64,000 nucleotides of DNA from Tricholomella constricta (GCA_013368375.1 JAACJP010000031.1:62001-126000); one strand, 5' to 3'; positions 11,329-23,517 are shown, numbered from the stretch's first letter. Numbers and translations: made by a program. The notes: generated by a model not told the origin, from the letters alone.

Positions 11329-13376
11329 TTCGCCGGTGCCTTTAAGATTTTGGGCGTAGGGAAGACCCTTGAAGACTAGTGAATCTAAGGAACTCGTTCG
11401 ACTTTTCTATATGGCATTCGGAACACATACGGAACTCTGAAAGGCTCTGAAGAGAGCGTCAACGGAATAGTATTCCTATCGCACTATGGAACAATCTCGA
11501 GAGCTTCCCGTGTGAGCGGGTTTCCGATAGAGATGGTCAAGGGGTTATGCACTCGCTTGGGAACTGTGGAGAGGTGAGAAAACTAGTAAGCGGCCCGATA
11601 AGGACCGTCATAGACGTTATGTGAATGCTTGATCCTGAAGCCGCTGTCGTGGGACTCGTGGGAAACCCCGTCGCGTTAAGGGCCGGGCGCACGACTTGGC
11701 CAATGCATTTCACCTTTCAAAAAGTCCTACCCTGCTCAATGAGCCAGCTTCACTTGCAGTCGCTGAGCTGCGTTCCTTTCGGGGATTTCCGATAGGTTCT
11801 CCGTCTGATGGCGCTCACAAACCTTTGGGCAGACCTCGCGTTTGTCGCTCGCCCGAGCTTTGCGTTTGCATAAGCTTCGCTTCTGATTTTATCTTTCGTT
11901 GTTAAGTCCTTACACCCTTGTTATGTGCATACTGCAAACGACGTGATGACCGATGTTTCAACAGCTTGGACGTCGATTAGTAGGTTTAGCGAAATTGGCT
12001 AGTCGACTCCACCCACTGGTACTTACCTTTTAGACACTCCAAACAAAATCAACGTTTGCAGTGTCAAAGCACTCTTACCTTGCCCCGTGGGTGACCATCA
12101 TTTCCGTATAGTCAGAATTCGTCTCCTGCTGGTCTAGTAAGGTGTACCGTGTACGACCGGTGACTTTCATGTAAGCACCACGATTGAAACACGCAGCTCA
12201 ACAGATATGGTACGCTGTTCATGCGTTTTCCACCCACTTACCAGGCGGAAACGAAGTCGCATTTGGAAACAAGCTCAATGTGGCCTGCCCAGTTATATTT
12301 TCGCGAAATAAGTGGCAACCCAGTTTTGACGCATTCGATCAAATGTCAGCACTATAACCCAGTAAGCAATTGGCGCTTCTTTGATTCAACTTCATCTCGA
12401 TTTCCATTCTCTGCTTTACCCGATTTTACACTGTTCATTGGGAAGATACGTTTGAGGAACGTACGTTGATTTTTTTTTCTCCGCCTTTAACGGTTCTTGA
12501 TAAAAGAGAAGTTTCTATTGGCCCGGCGCATCACCACAAGGTCAAATATTCAACACCGGCGTCCAGCGTAAACGTCGGAAATCACATTGCGGTTAGAAGC
12601 CTCCGCGTCATGTCCCAAACTTACCAGGAAGGTGCTATGCCCCGCGCAATAATCTGGCTTACCTCGAATCTCCCACATAATCTGACCACCCGACGCGCCA
12701 CCCCATCTCATACTGGCATTGAATGATGTTCATTCGCTCCGGCTGTGCTGTGGACACTGGGAATTATTCGCACGCCGCAGAGCCGGCGCTGACGTTCAGC
12801 TCCATCTTGAGTCCCTCTTATCCCCTGTCCTGCGCCAAAGTGACGCTGCACTCGCAGATAGATACACCCCATAGAGCCATGCATGATGTGACGCTGTACC
12901 TGATGCCCCGAATGACGATCCTGAGTGACGCCCAACTGCGTTTCATACACCTGAACTGGGAGTGACATCCACCTCCTGTTGCGTGCGGGGCTTTACATAA
13001 ACTGAGTGTCGTCGGTATTAGAAACGCGGGACAGAAGACACATTGAATACATGGCCCGGATGGCTGCGCATTGACCGACGATATACGTCACACTATTGAT
13101 ATGTTGATATGCTCTCCATTCTAGTGGCCGCCCTCCGTATCGTTCGGACAGGCATAAGCCTTTGCGCCAACGATTACCCCAAATAATACTATGACCGGAG
13201 GCGAGACAACACAGCACTACGACATAGGCTCCCCTGTTTGACTCGGGAGCGCACAGTCATTCATCTGGTATAAGAGGTCCCCAAAACCCCCAGTAACTTA
13301 TTGCCCTCTCCTTCGATTTTGTAAACCATCCTCTCACCTCTTGTTGACTTTGAATTAACTTGCTTCAGTTTCTGTT
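11329..13376. other. Two-kilobase gap, no supported gene
   Basis: I see short open frames on both strands (for example 12466-12726 +, 12708-12968 -) but no homology, no run of splice-compatible coding segments and no repeat termini. It probably holds the promoter of the oxoprolinase gene (left) and of the peroxidase gene (right). Confidence 0.45.
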
Positions 13377-15231
13377 ATGTCCCAACAGCCTCTCCCACCA
13401 CCATCAGCGCTTAATCTCGACAACATTCAAGGCGACATCTTGTGCGGCATTTAGTTCATTGGAGTTTTTCAAGGCGACACTGATATGCTTTCTTACAGGA
13501 GTGGCCTTCCCAAGAAGACCCAAACGTACTTTTTCTTCCAGATTACAGATGCCAGACTCTTCAGAAGCCAGCTCGTCGAATTCACGCCCCTCGTGAAGAC
13601 GGTCGCCCAGGTGATAAAGGACCGCAAGGCCATAGATGACCACAAGAGGAAAGGCGACAAGACCTTGATCACCATGGTCGGAGTAAACATCGCCTTCTCT
13701 CATAAGGGCTTTGCATTTGTAAGTTTCATCCTGACGACCGTATCCTCACGTCGCGTTGTTGATTCTCCTTACGCTGGTACTTAGATGGGCATCGACGACG
13801 CAAACTTGACGAAGACAGAGACCATCTTCGAGATGGGTCAGAAGAAGGATGCACAGAGCCTTGGTGACAAGGGTACTACAGTTGGCTCCGAGTTCGTCCC
13901 GGACTGGGAGCCCGAGTTCTTGCAAGACATTCACGGCGTTATTCTGGTTTCCGGAGACAGTCATGGCACTGTCAACAAGAAGTTGCAACAGGTCAAAGAG
14001 ATATTTGGCCTCGCTCAAGGCCCCAATAAGTCTTCAATCAAGGCAGTCACCAGCATAGTCGGGGACGTACGACCAGGGAAAGAATCCGGCCATGAGCAGT
14101 AAGTCAACCGTGCACAAAAACACTTTGCCACTACCTCGTTGACATTCTACACAGCTTCGGTTTCCTGGATGGTATTTCGAACCCATCTGTAATTGGATTC
14201 GACAAAGACCCAAACCCAGGGCCTAAGCCCGTTCCAGCTGGAGTTCTAGTAACAGGCCATGAGGGCGATCCCGTTGCAACGAGGCCTGCTTGGGCTGTCG
14301 ACGGAAGCTTTCTCACCTTCCGCTATCTGTTCCAGAATGTCCCGGAATTTGACAAGTTCCTGAAGGACCATCCCGTTCCCCTTCCAGGATTGACACCTGA
14401 AGAAGGCAGCGAGCTGTTAGGCGCAAGATTTGTTGGCCGATGGAAGAGCGGTTCGTACTTCATTGCCAATGTCATTCTTCGTTCTTCAATCACTCATATC
14501 TCACCTTCCCAGGTACCCCCATCGACATTTCGCCATTCAGAGATGACCCAGAACTAGCAGCCGATCCTAAGAGGTAGCTATCCCTTCTTCGACCTGAAGA
14601 TTTTCCCAGTGAAGAAGGCTTTTGTCACAGGAACAATAATTTCCGATTCCAAGCCGAAGGCAGTTTCCAGAAGATCTGCCCCTTCGCTGCGCATGTCCGA
14701 AAGACTCTTCCTCGTGCCGATCTTGAGGACTTGCCTCCCAATGGCATCTCAATCCAGAAGAACAGAATCGCCCGCCGGGGCGTGCAGTTTGGGCCTGAGG
14801 TCACGAAGGAGGAGAAGCTGACTGGCAAGACAATCCATGGACGGGGACTACTCTTCGCCTGTTATTCGACGAGCATTGTGAATGGCTTTGCATTCCTCCA
14901 GAAGAGTGGGTTCATATGTTTGAAGATTGATGGTTAATGCACTGATAATCCCTACTGGTAGGCTGGGCCAACAATCCGACATTCCCTCCCGAGTCAGCGA
15001 CAGAAGTTCCAGGGTGCGTAGGATAACTCCTGAAATGTATTCCAGCAGCTGAAGTGATTTGATAGGCTGGATCCTCTCATTGGCCAGGGACAGAGAAAGT
15101 TGTCTGGAACAGACCCTAACAACCCAAGCTTTGAACTTACACTCCCCGACTTCGTCGTTCCTCGAGGAGGAGAGTACTTCTTCTCTCCATCGCTGAAGGG
15201 ATTGAGGGAGACGTTGGCGGTTGCCGCCTGA
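13377..15231 (+). CDS. Dye-decolorizing peroxidase (DyP)
   Basis: DyP-type peroxidases are heme enzymes that use hydrogen peroxide to oxidise dyes, phenolics and lignin-related compounds. Eight exons (13377-13441, 13499-13718, 13785-14098, 14155-14450, 14513-14573, 14631-14905, 14962-15013, 15066-15231) give 482 aa with exact closure. The family signature GXXDG appears as GFLDGISNPS with the catalytic Asp (residue about 203), the proximal heme His as AHVRKTLPR, and the distal Arg region as RIARRGVQFGPE. The typical N-terminal NLDNIQGDIL and C-terminal SWANNPTFP, GGEYFFSPSL are present. No N-terminal signal peptide is evident, so either the enzyme is intracellular or a longer precursor is missed. 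All key residues are intact. It converges on TRM112 with 264 bp between the stops. Confidence 0.93.
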
Positions 15232-15495
15232 TTATCATCATTCATTTGTCCCAAGGTAGTACCTAATTTTTACGAGCGCGGACAACGATTAGTGGACAAC
15301 GTAATGTGTTTTGCAAGGATAATAACATACCACAGAGATAAAGGCTACGCAAGTATCCTCAGATCGTCAGCTTATGGATGTGAAGTATACATCGGTAAAA
15401 AGTATGGAACACAAGACTTGTTTGCGCTGTCGAAAAAATGTGGCTTTGCGAAGTCCTTATCCCGAGACTGAAATACTGAATCTTCCTCCAATGTC

Positions 15496-16027
15496 TTAGC
15501 CTATCTCATGTTCGGCCAAGAGCTGAATGAGGATAATTAGAACAGGCAGGGAAGACCACGGCAAAGAAAAGTACCATGTTAGGAATACCGTTGAGGACGG
15601 GGTAATCATGTTTGCAATTTGGACAAGTCATGATTCCTTCCTCAACATGGATCTTCAAGTCATTGTTGGAGATCAATAAGTGCTAGAATTGTAGAGCAGC
15701 CCCCGTACCTCAAGCAGAACATGGTGCAAATTCTTCAAGAAGTCATCATCGAGCATCTCAGGCTGCTCCAATGGTAATGAAGTATCGCCCAGCTACAATA
15801 TGAATCGGGTCTGTGGTTAAAACAGGAAATATGAGGATACGCACCTGTCTCGCTGCGTCTACCAAGGCTTTCCATTCAATTTTTGGCATAAATCCCTTCA
15901 GAAATTCTGGATTAAACTCTGCTTCACGCAATTCAATCTGCACGTCTCGAAACTCTAGCGGGAAGTTATTGGTGTTGCATCCTTTTACATGGCACGCCAG
16001 TAGGTTATGTGTGATTAGGCGGACCAT
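15496..16027 (-). CDS. TRM112: TRM112, activator subunit of methyltransferases
   Basis: Trm112 is a small zinc-binding partner that activates several methyltransferases, including Trm9, Trm11, Mtq2 and Bud23, acting in tRNA, release-factor and 18S rRNA modification. Four exons, 15845-16027, 15709-15792, 15575-15652 and 15496-15522, give 123 aa, the usual length. The start MVRLITHNLLACHVKGC, the core EFNPEFLKGFMPKIEW and the closing GIPNMLLAEHEIG match the family. The zinc ligands are visible as Cys in ACHVKGC near the start and CPNC near residue 100. The last exon is only 27 nt; without it the frame runs on into unrelated sequence. The gene is divergent from RRP45. Confidence 0.93.
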
Positions 16028-16156
16028 GACGGAGATGGAGGGAGAATATTGAAGAGATCAGGTCGTTATCAAGAACTTGAAATTGGCAGCAAGCGCGTTG
16101 CCAAATAAACTCGATGGAAATAAAAAATTATCTCACTTCACATAACGTCGCGCATC
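16028..16156. promoter_or_regulatory. Compact bidirectional promoter TRM112/RRP45
   Basis: Only 129 bp separate the start codons of the divergent TRM112 and RRP45 genes, so both promoters and 5' leaders must fit here. The stretch is A-rich near 16110-16130. No canonical TATA box is clear. Both products act in RNA maturation and ribosome biogenesis, so shared control is plausible. Confidence 0.6.
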
Positions 16157-17212
16157 ATGAGACCGCCATCGCCCTCGATCCCTGAAAAGGAATTTTTTTA
16201 CAACAGTGTGAAGGAGTCCTTGAGGCTCGATGGACGGCAGCCTATGGAAATTCGTACTCCAATCCTAACCTTTGGCGCAGACCTTGGATGGGTTGAATGT
16301 TCACTTGGCAAAACGCGGTATGTCGATCTAACTATTTTACAGACCCACATAACCAACCTTTCTCAGTGTACTCGCGCAGGTTGAAGGAAAAATGGTTAAA
16401 CCACCTCCTGAGCGGCCTTTTGAGGGAATGATCACAATACACTCAGAAATATCACCCATGGCGTCAAGTGAATACGAACCTGGTCGGTAGGTATGTGGCT
16501 AAGATGATACGGTTTCTTGTCATGTTGACCTGATCTTAGGCCTTCCGACGAAGAAGTGACGATTACACGAATGCTTGACAAGGTGCTGAAGCGAAGTGAC
16601 GCGGTGGATAAGGAATCTTTGTGTATTTTGGCTGGTCAGCGTGTAAGTGGTCATATCGTGAATACGATACAAGTTGCTGACTTGTATAAAAGGTATGGCA
16701 CCTCCGTCTAACCTTACATTTTCTGTCCGATGCAGGGAATATGCTTGACTGCGCCTGTCTCGCGGGCATTGCGGCTCTTAAGCACTTTCGGCGCCCCGAT
16801 GTCGAAGTCATCGGTGATGAGGTCACAGTTGTACGTGTTTTCATTCCATTCACGCAGATATTCCTACTCATCGACGCCGCCTCAGCACGAACCCACTGAA
16901 AGAGCACCCATTCCCCTTGCAATACATCACACGCCGTTTTGTTTCACGTTCGCCTTCTTCCACGATCCCTCCATTCCTCCCATCATCGACCCAAATCAAC
17001 TCGAGCAGCGGCTTAGTGCGGGCCTGTTATCGATCGCCTTGAATGCTCAACGAGAATTATGTGTACTACAAAAACTGGGCGGGGTCCCACTGGCGGCGGA
17101 CGAAGTAATGAGCATCGTGACCATTGCGGTTCAAAAGGCAAAGGAGCTGAACAAAGTCGTTGAAACGAGACTCAAGGAAGACTGGGCCGGCAGAAAGGTT
17201 GAGGTCAGATAG
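16157..17212 (+). CDS. RRP45: RRP45, RNase PH-like exosome ring subunit
   Basis: Rrp45 (EXOSC9) is one of six RNase PH-like ring subunits of the eukaryotic RNA exosome, acting in nuclear and cytoplasmic 3' RNA processing; the family is catalytically inactive. Five exons, 16157-16317, 16367-16486, 16540-16642, 16693-16830 and 16886-17212, give 282 aa with exact closure. Diagnostic stretches are ESLRLDGRQPMEIR near residue 20, RVLAQVEGKM, SLCILAGQRVWHLRL and GNMLDCACLAGIAALKHFRR. The protein ends soon after the RNase PH domain 2, without the long C-terminal tail of human EXOSC9, as is usual in fungi. The frame is undamaged. Confidence 0.92.
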
Positions 17213-17573
17213 GAGCTGTGTATTCGCATTGCACCCTTGAGAGTATCAAAAATCTAATGTAATGGCAGATTATAAATTAATAAGGAAAGTGTAAAAGTGT
17301 CCTGAGACGTGATATATGATTCTAGGTCACAGCGTGATTACATATAGTAGAGGTAAGGAATAACGAGCGTGGGGTAAGGAGCGTTGACATTGGGTAAACT
17401 CAGGAGCAGTGTGGGAGCCAGCTTGAAGTGCAATCAAGTTATTCGACCAAGGACTGGGTATACTGTGGCGGCAAAGCTAGAAACTGAGCGGGAATGGACT
17501 TGAGGCAGACTACGAAATGGATGTCAACTCATGGAGGGACTATGATAGAGAAAGGGTATAATGAACTGACCCA
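17213..17573. other. Convergent 3' intergenic space
   Basis: These 361 bp lie between the stops of RRP45 (+) and the zinc-finger gene (-). The sequence is A/T-rich just after RRP45 (17250-17330), consistent with polyadenylation signals. No gene is seen. Confidence 0.5.
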
Positions 17574-18534
17574 TTAAATGTGCCTCAGCTGCTTGCGTGG
17601 GCGCTGAGAACCCTCCGCCATATCGACGGCCTTCAAGATCCTACACGCTCCTGAGGCAATGTGCTGCACGACAGACTCGGGCCTGCTGAAGCCCTGTCCG
17701 CACAAGCCACAGCGTGCGCGATGAAGCGCTTGGTGACTGAAGATATGCGATCCAATATGGCCAGCCTGTATATCCTTGTCACACCCGGGGAAGATGCAAC
17801 GTGCCACGACAGCCTTCCCGGAGGTTTTGTGATAATCAGCGAGGTGCCGGCGAACTACACTGATATCGCCGCCCACGGTCTTGCGGCACCTGTTGCATGG
17901 GAAGGGGTCGACGCGTTTCTCGTTCGGATGAGCGGGAATAACGCCGATGAAGTTAGCCAGGGCTGGGTAGTCCTCGACTAAATCGCTGAGGGAACTAGCT
18001 TTCCTTTTATTCGGCCGGCGGGGGGACGGTGATGATGCTTTAACAGGAATTGGAGAAGACAATGACCTCCGGTTCGAATATGATTGAGCTGACAAGGAAA
18101 GTGGGGTCGGAGAACTCGATGTTGGGATGACGGTCGGGTTTTGTGTATGACATCGCGAAGGAGTGCCCGGGGTTGAGAAGGCCTTGTTTCGTTGGAAGTT
18201 TGACCAAAAGGTGTCATAGCCTTTCGAGGGCGGTGGACGCAGATCACTGAATGGTTAGATTCGTTAAGTGCTATTTGGCAGTTTATAAGATGTACTCACG
18301 AACAAGCCTCCCTTGAGTGAAGGGTTTCTTCTGTCAGGTGCCAGTATGGGTTTCCCGCAGAGGTATTAGAAGGAACGGAGTCCGGAGATGCACAGGAAAC
18401 TTCGGAAGGACAGGTCTCAGGCTCCGTTGGCTTGGATAGGACAATTTGGACACTGCATTGCAGATTCTCATATCATAAGCATACAACGCCAACGGATAAT
18501 CAATGAGTGAAACAAACACAGCTTCCAAGACCAT
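17574..18534 (-). CDS. C2H2-type zinc-finger protein, fungal
   Basis: Three exons, 18518-18534, 18300-18452 and 17574-18246, join in frame to 280 aa. The first exon (17 nt) is inferred from splice signals and frame closure and is the least certain. The N-terminal half is Ser/Pro/Thr-rich with a basic cluster RRPNKRK that may be a nuclear signal. The C-terminal half has three finger-like units: CNRCRK followed by HLADYH, CIFPGCDKD followed by HIGSHIFSH, and CGLCGQGFSRPESVVQH followed by a Cys. The spacing fits degenerate C2H2 fingers like those of basidiomycete transcription-factor-like proteins. A DNA-binding role is inferred and no target is known. Confidence 0.65.
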
Positions 18535-19530
18535 TGGATGAACGTCTGACCCCAGCGAGCCATTATGAAAAGTAGTACTGTCGCCACGGTCAGCTAGTAC
18601 TCGTTGAGATCGGTTGGGGACTTACATAATATCCTGCAAGCTCAGGGGACCAGCCCTTTTCTGCGAGGACTTGGAGATGGAATTGGACATGAGCAGAAAA
18701 TATATTAGTAGAATAGTCACGTAAAGAAAGAGATGAGAAAGAGATGTGGGGAAAAGTACGCGGTCATCACCCTGGCATTTATAGTCCAAAGACCTGTGAC
18801 GGCCCCAGTGGCCGAAGGGCAAAAGGGCCAGCTTTGGTATCCCCTAGTGATCGTGATTCAATGAAAGACTCTCTAAGAATCGGCAATAGGATTTTATCTC
18901 TGGTCATAAAGAACAATGACGGCAGCGTTAGGCGACTTGAGCCACTTGTCCGAATGGGCACTTAGAGTAGACAATGAATGCCTTCAGTATTGTGATCAGA
19001 GTGGCCGTTCTGAACTATGGGAACGAAATCAAAAGGCTAGGTCCATACACAGAGTGCGTGATTGACTGGATGTAGGCAGAGTGGCGCAACTGGGCTGTTG
19101 CCCATGGATATATTGCCCCAGGCAGGATGCAGACGCACATGTTGTTTATACTCCAAGGAAAGAGGAAGGGTAATCGAACAGGCTTAAGTCATCTGGAGAG
19201 CAGATGTAGAGCGAAGATAGAGGGAGGAATTGGACGAGGAGCGGACCTGAATCGATCCCGTGACTGTCAATGACCCCGGCCCGGACCTGTCCGCCACTTG
19301 CGCCGCCGACGAACGTTAGATTTCGCAAGTCCCAACTATGAAGGAACGAAAAGATCCGTCTGATATATTGGGTATAATGATTAAATAAGGCAAAACTACA
19401 AATCGTGCGTCTCGTGTGTCTCTCGTGCGTGTCATGTCAGCATCATAATCGTCCCACACACAAGCATGGAGAAAATATACCATAAAGAAAGCGCGAATGC
19501 GCCTGGGGGCCCCTCCCAGAGCACCCAGTT
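18535..19530. other. Intergenic, about 1 kb
   Basis: This stretch lies between the start of the zinc-finger gene and the stop of the DENND11-like gene. Short frames occur on both strands without homology. No repeat termini or RNA genes were recognised. Confidence 0.45.
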
Positions 19531-21773
19531 CTATGAGTATCCAAACAGGGCCCCTAACAGGTCCTTCCAGCCGCGCTTCACCACCACCCTCGTGTCCCCT
19601 GCATATTCCTCCGACAGCCACTCCAGGTACTTCGCATCGAACGAGCTGAACGGGCCCAGTTCAAACGCCACGATGTCCTTTGGAGCCAAGTACACCGTCT
19701 TGGCTGGCTGCCCCTCGGCCGTGTTTGGCTCCGTTATGAACGACTCGAGCACAGAAAGCTGGAATGCCGTGTGTGCGTGGAAGGTCTGCAGGAGGGATAG
19801 CGTCGTGAGCAGCTGCCCGTCCCGGCGCTCTTCTCTGTTGTCGTGGTCGTGGTCGTCATCATTGTAATCGTGCCCGAGGCCGTCTCCATCGTTGCCAATG
19901 GCGGTGGAGCTCGACACCTGGCGCGCCTTCCCGTGCACAACCGAGTTAGAGCCCACAACGGTCGCGCGCCCACTTGACCATGACATCCCGCTCGATCTCC
20001 GCATCGCGCGCGCCGTCGTCGTCGGCTGAACAGAATTGGCCGACAGCTGCTTCTGATGCCCGCCGCCTCCGCTCCCTCCCGCCACCGGTCGCCCCTCAAT
20101 GCCCATCCCAACGCTGCGTACATACGCTCCTCCACTGATGCTTAGATCATCATCGCCCTCCAGTCGCACTTTCCCCCAGTTCTCCGCGCCGCCTGCGGTC
20201 GAGTAGGATGCAGTGGAGTTCCCGCGCCACGAACCCATCCATAGGCCCGCGCAGATCACGCACACGTCCTCGTACACGCGCCATGCGTCTGTCCAGGTGG
20301 TGATGAGCTTCGACTTAAACGCAGTGTCGCTAGATGTGTGCCCGCAACACTCGTGGTCATTTTCGGCATCGAGTTGAAGGATGCGGTCGAGCTCGTTCCA
20401 CTGAATCCCGTGTAAGCATTACACCCGAATATGGGAGGCATTGAAAATGACTTACGAGTTTGATGTCGCTCCAGGCGAAACGGATTGTTGATAAACGGTG
20501 TGTGGGGCTTCGTGAGTTGCCTGGCTGGGGTGGAATAGGCTTTGAGGCATAAAAAGTAGGCCGGGTGGCCTTATTAGGTGTTGATGTTGTCAAGTCAATT
20601 AACAAGTCGTAACAAGATGGTTTCTCAAGGAATATGGCGTCCGTTGTGCCTACAAATTCCCTAGTCACTCCTTTGTCACGAACGGAACGAACAAGAGACG
20701 TACAGGCAATCCATCCTCGACCAGTGAGGCTTTCAGAGTGTAAGCGATCCATATCACTAAGAGTGACCATGCCCAGCACATTGATCGGCTCTTTACATCT
20801 GCCCTTGAGTCTTCCGATATGTGGATGTGATGTCTGATGCCCTTCTGGCGAATTGTCCAGTTGTGCTTCGTAACATATGTCCGCAGCCACCTGACACAGT
20901 ATACATGCCGCCTCAACCGGCGGGAGGGTGTATATCAGTATCCGCCGTCGTCCTAGAACGTGTTTATACATCGTCAACGAAGAAGGCCCGAGAATTCGGA
21001 GCAGATGCGGGAGGTGGAAGGTCGGGTTCGCAGGAGGGTCCGTCTCGATCTACATCAAGTCAGCACCCTTGACAAATGATACAGTCATCAGTCATTATTG
21101 ACCCACCTCCTTCAGTTCATGGCTCCACCCATACCAATCACCCAGCCCCCCTAGATCTGCCCTCCTGACCTTGCGCTCTTCAAAGAACACCCGCGCCGGT
21201 TCCCACTGGTCCTCCGTCGGTTGCAATAACCCGGACTCTTCAGATTGTGCATAGATCATCATTATTAGGTCCTTCAGTGCAGAAGTATGTCGCCACGGCC
21301 GTGGTCTGTGCGATTTGGCAGTAAGGATCCCGAGGGAGGAGAGACGGAAGCCTCGGTGACCGTGTTCCACAGTTTTTCGGCGACGAAAGACGCAGACACC
21401 ATGCTGGCCATCCTTCGTGAAGTAGCTGTGCGTCTGAGTTAGCAATGTAGGAGTCAAAGCAACAGATGGCTTATTACACAACGTCCTGTTCAACGAGATG
21501 TAATCCGCTGGGGAGGGCACTGAATTCGAGGTTGTCGAGGTTGAGATCTAGCTTAGGCATCAGTACCTCGCAATCGTGATCATAGGTTACGCACCATCAC
21601 TGGCCTTCAATGACCAGTCTATGAGGTTTCCTTGCGTCGGGTGAAATGAGGCATGAAATATCGCAACTGCGGAGCCTCGTGTTAGTCACTGTTCGGTTAA
21701 GACCCTGGTAGCTATCGGCAATATACACACCTATATCCTGAGGGTACTTGCCCTTGTCCTCTGCAACAGCCAT
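19531..21773 (-). CDS. DENND11/LCHN-like DENN-fold protein (DUF2347/DUF4484 family)
   Basis: Seven exons, 21731-21773, 21595-21666, 21478-21547, 21107-21425, 20704-21049, 20456-20649 and 19531-20400, close exactly to 637 aa. The N-terminal half follows the LCHN pattern: VAIFHASFHPTQGNLIDW, FSALPSGLHLVEQDVV, YFTKDGQHGVCVFRR, then RGFRLSSLGIL. The middle has LLRILGPSSLTMYKHVLGRR and RILIYTLPPVEAACILCQ, typical of the DENN-like core. The last exon contains a low-complexity Ser/Gly-rich insert with an Asp/His run before a conserved helical end. DENN-family proteins are generally linked to Rab GTPase exchange and membrane traffic; a specific role for fungal LCHN proteins is not known to me. The gene is divergent from prefoldin subunit 5 with 152 bp between starts. 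Confidence 0.8.
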
Positions 21774-21925
21774 TCAGCTGTTTACGCGGGGTGAAGAATA
21801 GATGGAACGCTCGGGATTCGGTGGGTGTAGAACAACTAGTAGTACTAGATCATAAATTGGAAACATTGGTCACGCACTTCTTATGGTAAATCTGTCACGT
21901 CACAGGCCTTTAATCTGCTGCATCC
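21774..21925. promoter_or_regulatory. Bidirectional promoter DENND11-like/PFD5
   Basis: This 152-bp gap lies between divergent start codons. Its right part (from about 21811) is inside the duplicated segment, so the second PFD5 copy at 39164 still has a related upstream sequence (shared block at 21827/39086). Confidence 0.55.
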
Positions 21926-22547
21926 ATGTCGCAAGGACAGACCGTTAGTGTGAACGACCTGGATGTCGCCCAGCTGGCTGACGTACGCAAGCAACTGGAG
22001 GAGGTCAGTGATGAACACTTATCTTTGATTCACTAGGCCAAAATTAATCGATCGTCTTGCAGGAATTAAATCACCTCACAAACTCCTTCGCGCAGCTCAA
22101 GCAGGCGCAGGCCAAGTTCAGGTCGTGTATCGACAACGTCGGCGAAGTGAAACCAGGGACCATTGGTATGTACTCAACTGGTTCTTGGCATATATCGCTC
22201 ACGACGATTGAATTCCAATGTTCCAGGCAAAACCATCCTTGTGCCCTTGACAAACTCGTTATACGTCCCGGGGAAGCTCTCCGATCCCGATCATGTAATA
22301 GTCGATGTCGGGACAGGATACTACGTGGAGAAGGTGCGTCTAACCCATCGCGATCTCATAAAAATGTTTGCTGATCAGTTCATAGACGCGTCCTCAGGCC
22401 TCGAAGCACTATGCTGACAAGGTAGAGTACATCCGCACGAACCTGGAAACGCTGGAGGACACGATACAGAAAAAGAGGGACAATATGAACTACTTGACGA
22501 ACATATTACAATCGAAGCTGCAGGCGCAGACCCAATCGAAGAGCTAA
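21926..22547 (+). CDS. PFD5: Prefoldin subunit 5 (intact copy)
   Basis: Prefoldin is a hexameric co-chaperone that delivers unfolded actin and tubulin to the TRiC/CCT chaperonin; subunit 5 (Gim5) is alpha-class. Four exons, 21926-22003, 22063-22165, 22227-22333 and 22386-22547, close exactly to 149 aa. The protein shows the two coiled-coil arms with the beta-hairpin core between: N-terminal LADVRKQLEEELNHL, core ILVPLTNSLYVPGKL, DVGTGYYVEK, then a C-terminal coiled coil with EYIRTNLETLEDTI. It ends QAQTQSKS. All introns are canonical. A decayed second copy lies at 39164-39433, so this one is presumably the working gene. Confidence 0.93.
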
Positions 22548-22759
22548 TTTTTTCACACGTTGAATGATGACACTATTGCCTTGGAATTCCTCAATCACGG
22601 AGGGCAGATTCGCCAAATTATCTCGATATCAAAGGAAGAATACGTTCAAATTGCGGCCAAGAAACTGCTTGCTATGTCTCGGAATCAAGCTCGGAGTCGA
22701 CGAAAACTTAGTCTCTACAAAGAACGCCAGCCCCACGCTTGCTTGTTATAGGCCGCATA

Positions 22760-23517
22760 TAGCTTTTCCATGTCCTCCAAAGGAACACAGTGCGTTATGA
22801 TTTCATTATAAGTAGGTAATATTGCAACGGGGCAAAAACTCACAAAGTAGGATCAAACTTTCCAGGAATGATATATTCATAGAGAATCTCCTTCCAGTAC
22901 TTGTGGACGGGCGCTTGGCCGTTGCCAATGAGACTTGAATATTCAATGTTGGGCGTCGGTGAGTTCCTGTATGTATGGAATTGAGTTGAACTTACCGAAT
23001 GCCCTTCCCCATCAGTGCGCCGACATTGACTCCGTTTGCGAAGCCCGCGTAGGCTGCAATGACACCACACCGGCCCATTTTCCTCACGGAAACAATCATC
23101 TCATTGATTGTCTCGGGACGTCCGTTTCCAGCATGAGCGTCTCCTGGATCTTGTGCATTAGGGTCTTCGGTTCGTGAAAGGTGCCTTCACGGCAGGTTGA
23201 ATGATACTGTGAAACATAACTTGAATAGTTGACTCACCACAGTCGATCGCGACGTCCAAGCCGCGCGGGACGAGGTCGTATATCCGCTTAACGACGTCCT
23301 TATGTTCCTAGAAGTCAATAACCTCGATCCCCGACTTCTCTTTCGCGAACGCAAGGCGCTCGGAGATCGTATCGATACCGATGACGCCGCGTGACGTGCC
23401 CTTCAATTTGGCCCGAGCCCCTGCCAACCGCATACATCTTGAGATCAACTTATCCTGAATACGATGGCAATGTTATGATGGAACGTACCAAAATGCCTAC
23501 GAGATCGCCTTTCTGGA
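22760..23517 (-). pseudogene. Truncated alcohol dehydrogenase pseudogene (left copy)
   Basis: The sequence aligns on the minus strand with the 3' half of the intact dehydrogenase at 39575-41366, from the Rossmann-fold part to the C-terminus. It is broken in several ways. A 28-bp deletion near 23415 removes the GLGPIGQ dinucleotide-binding loop and shifts the frame. The last exon is shortened and frame-shifted near 22700-22760. Everything upstream of the QKGD codons is missing because similarity stops at 23517, where the left flank of the LINE begins. Zinc-binding and N-terminal catalytic parts are therefore absent. Residual segments such as NGQAPVHKYWKEIL are still readable. Confidence 0.85.

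Larger units (their letters stand above)
21811..23517. repeat. Segmental duplication, left copy
   Basis: This segment is a diverged direct repeat of 39070-40503. Matches start about 115 bp upstream of PFD5 and run through PFD5 and the 3' part of the convergent alcohol dehydrogenase. Identity ends sharply at 23517, after tcgcctttctgga, which the other copy carries at about 40491-40503. The two copies differ by substitutions and several indels. They are separated by about 15.5 kb that is mostly transposons. Confidence 0.9.

Noticed and set aside
8464..15231. Biosynthetic cluster of oxoprolinase and peroxidase
   Set aside because: A 2-kb gap, opposite orientation and unrelated neighbours; no further pathway genes.
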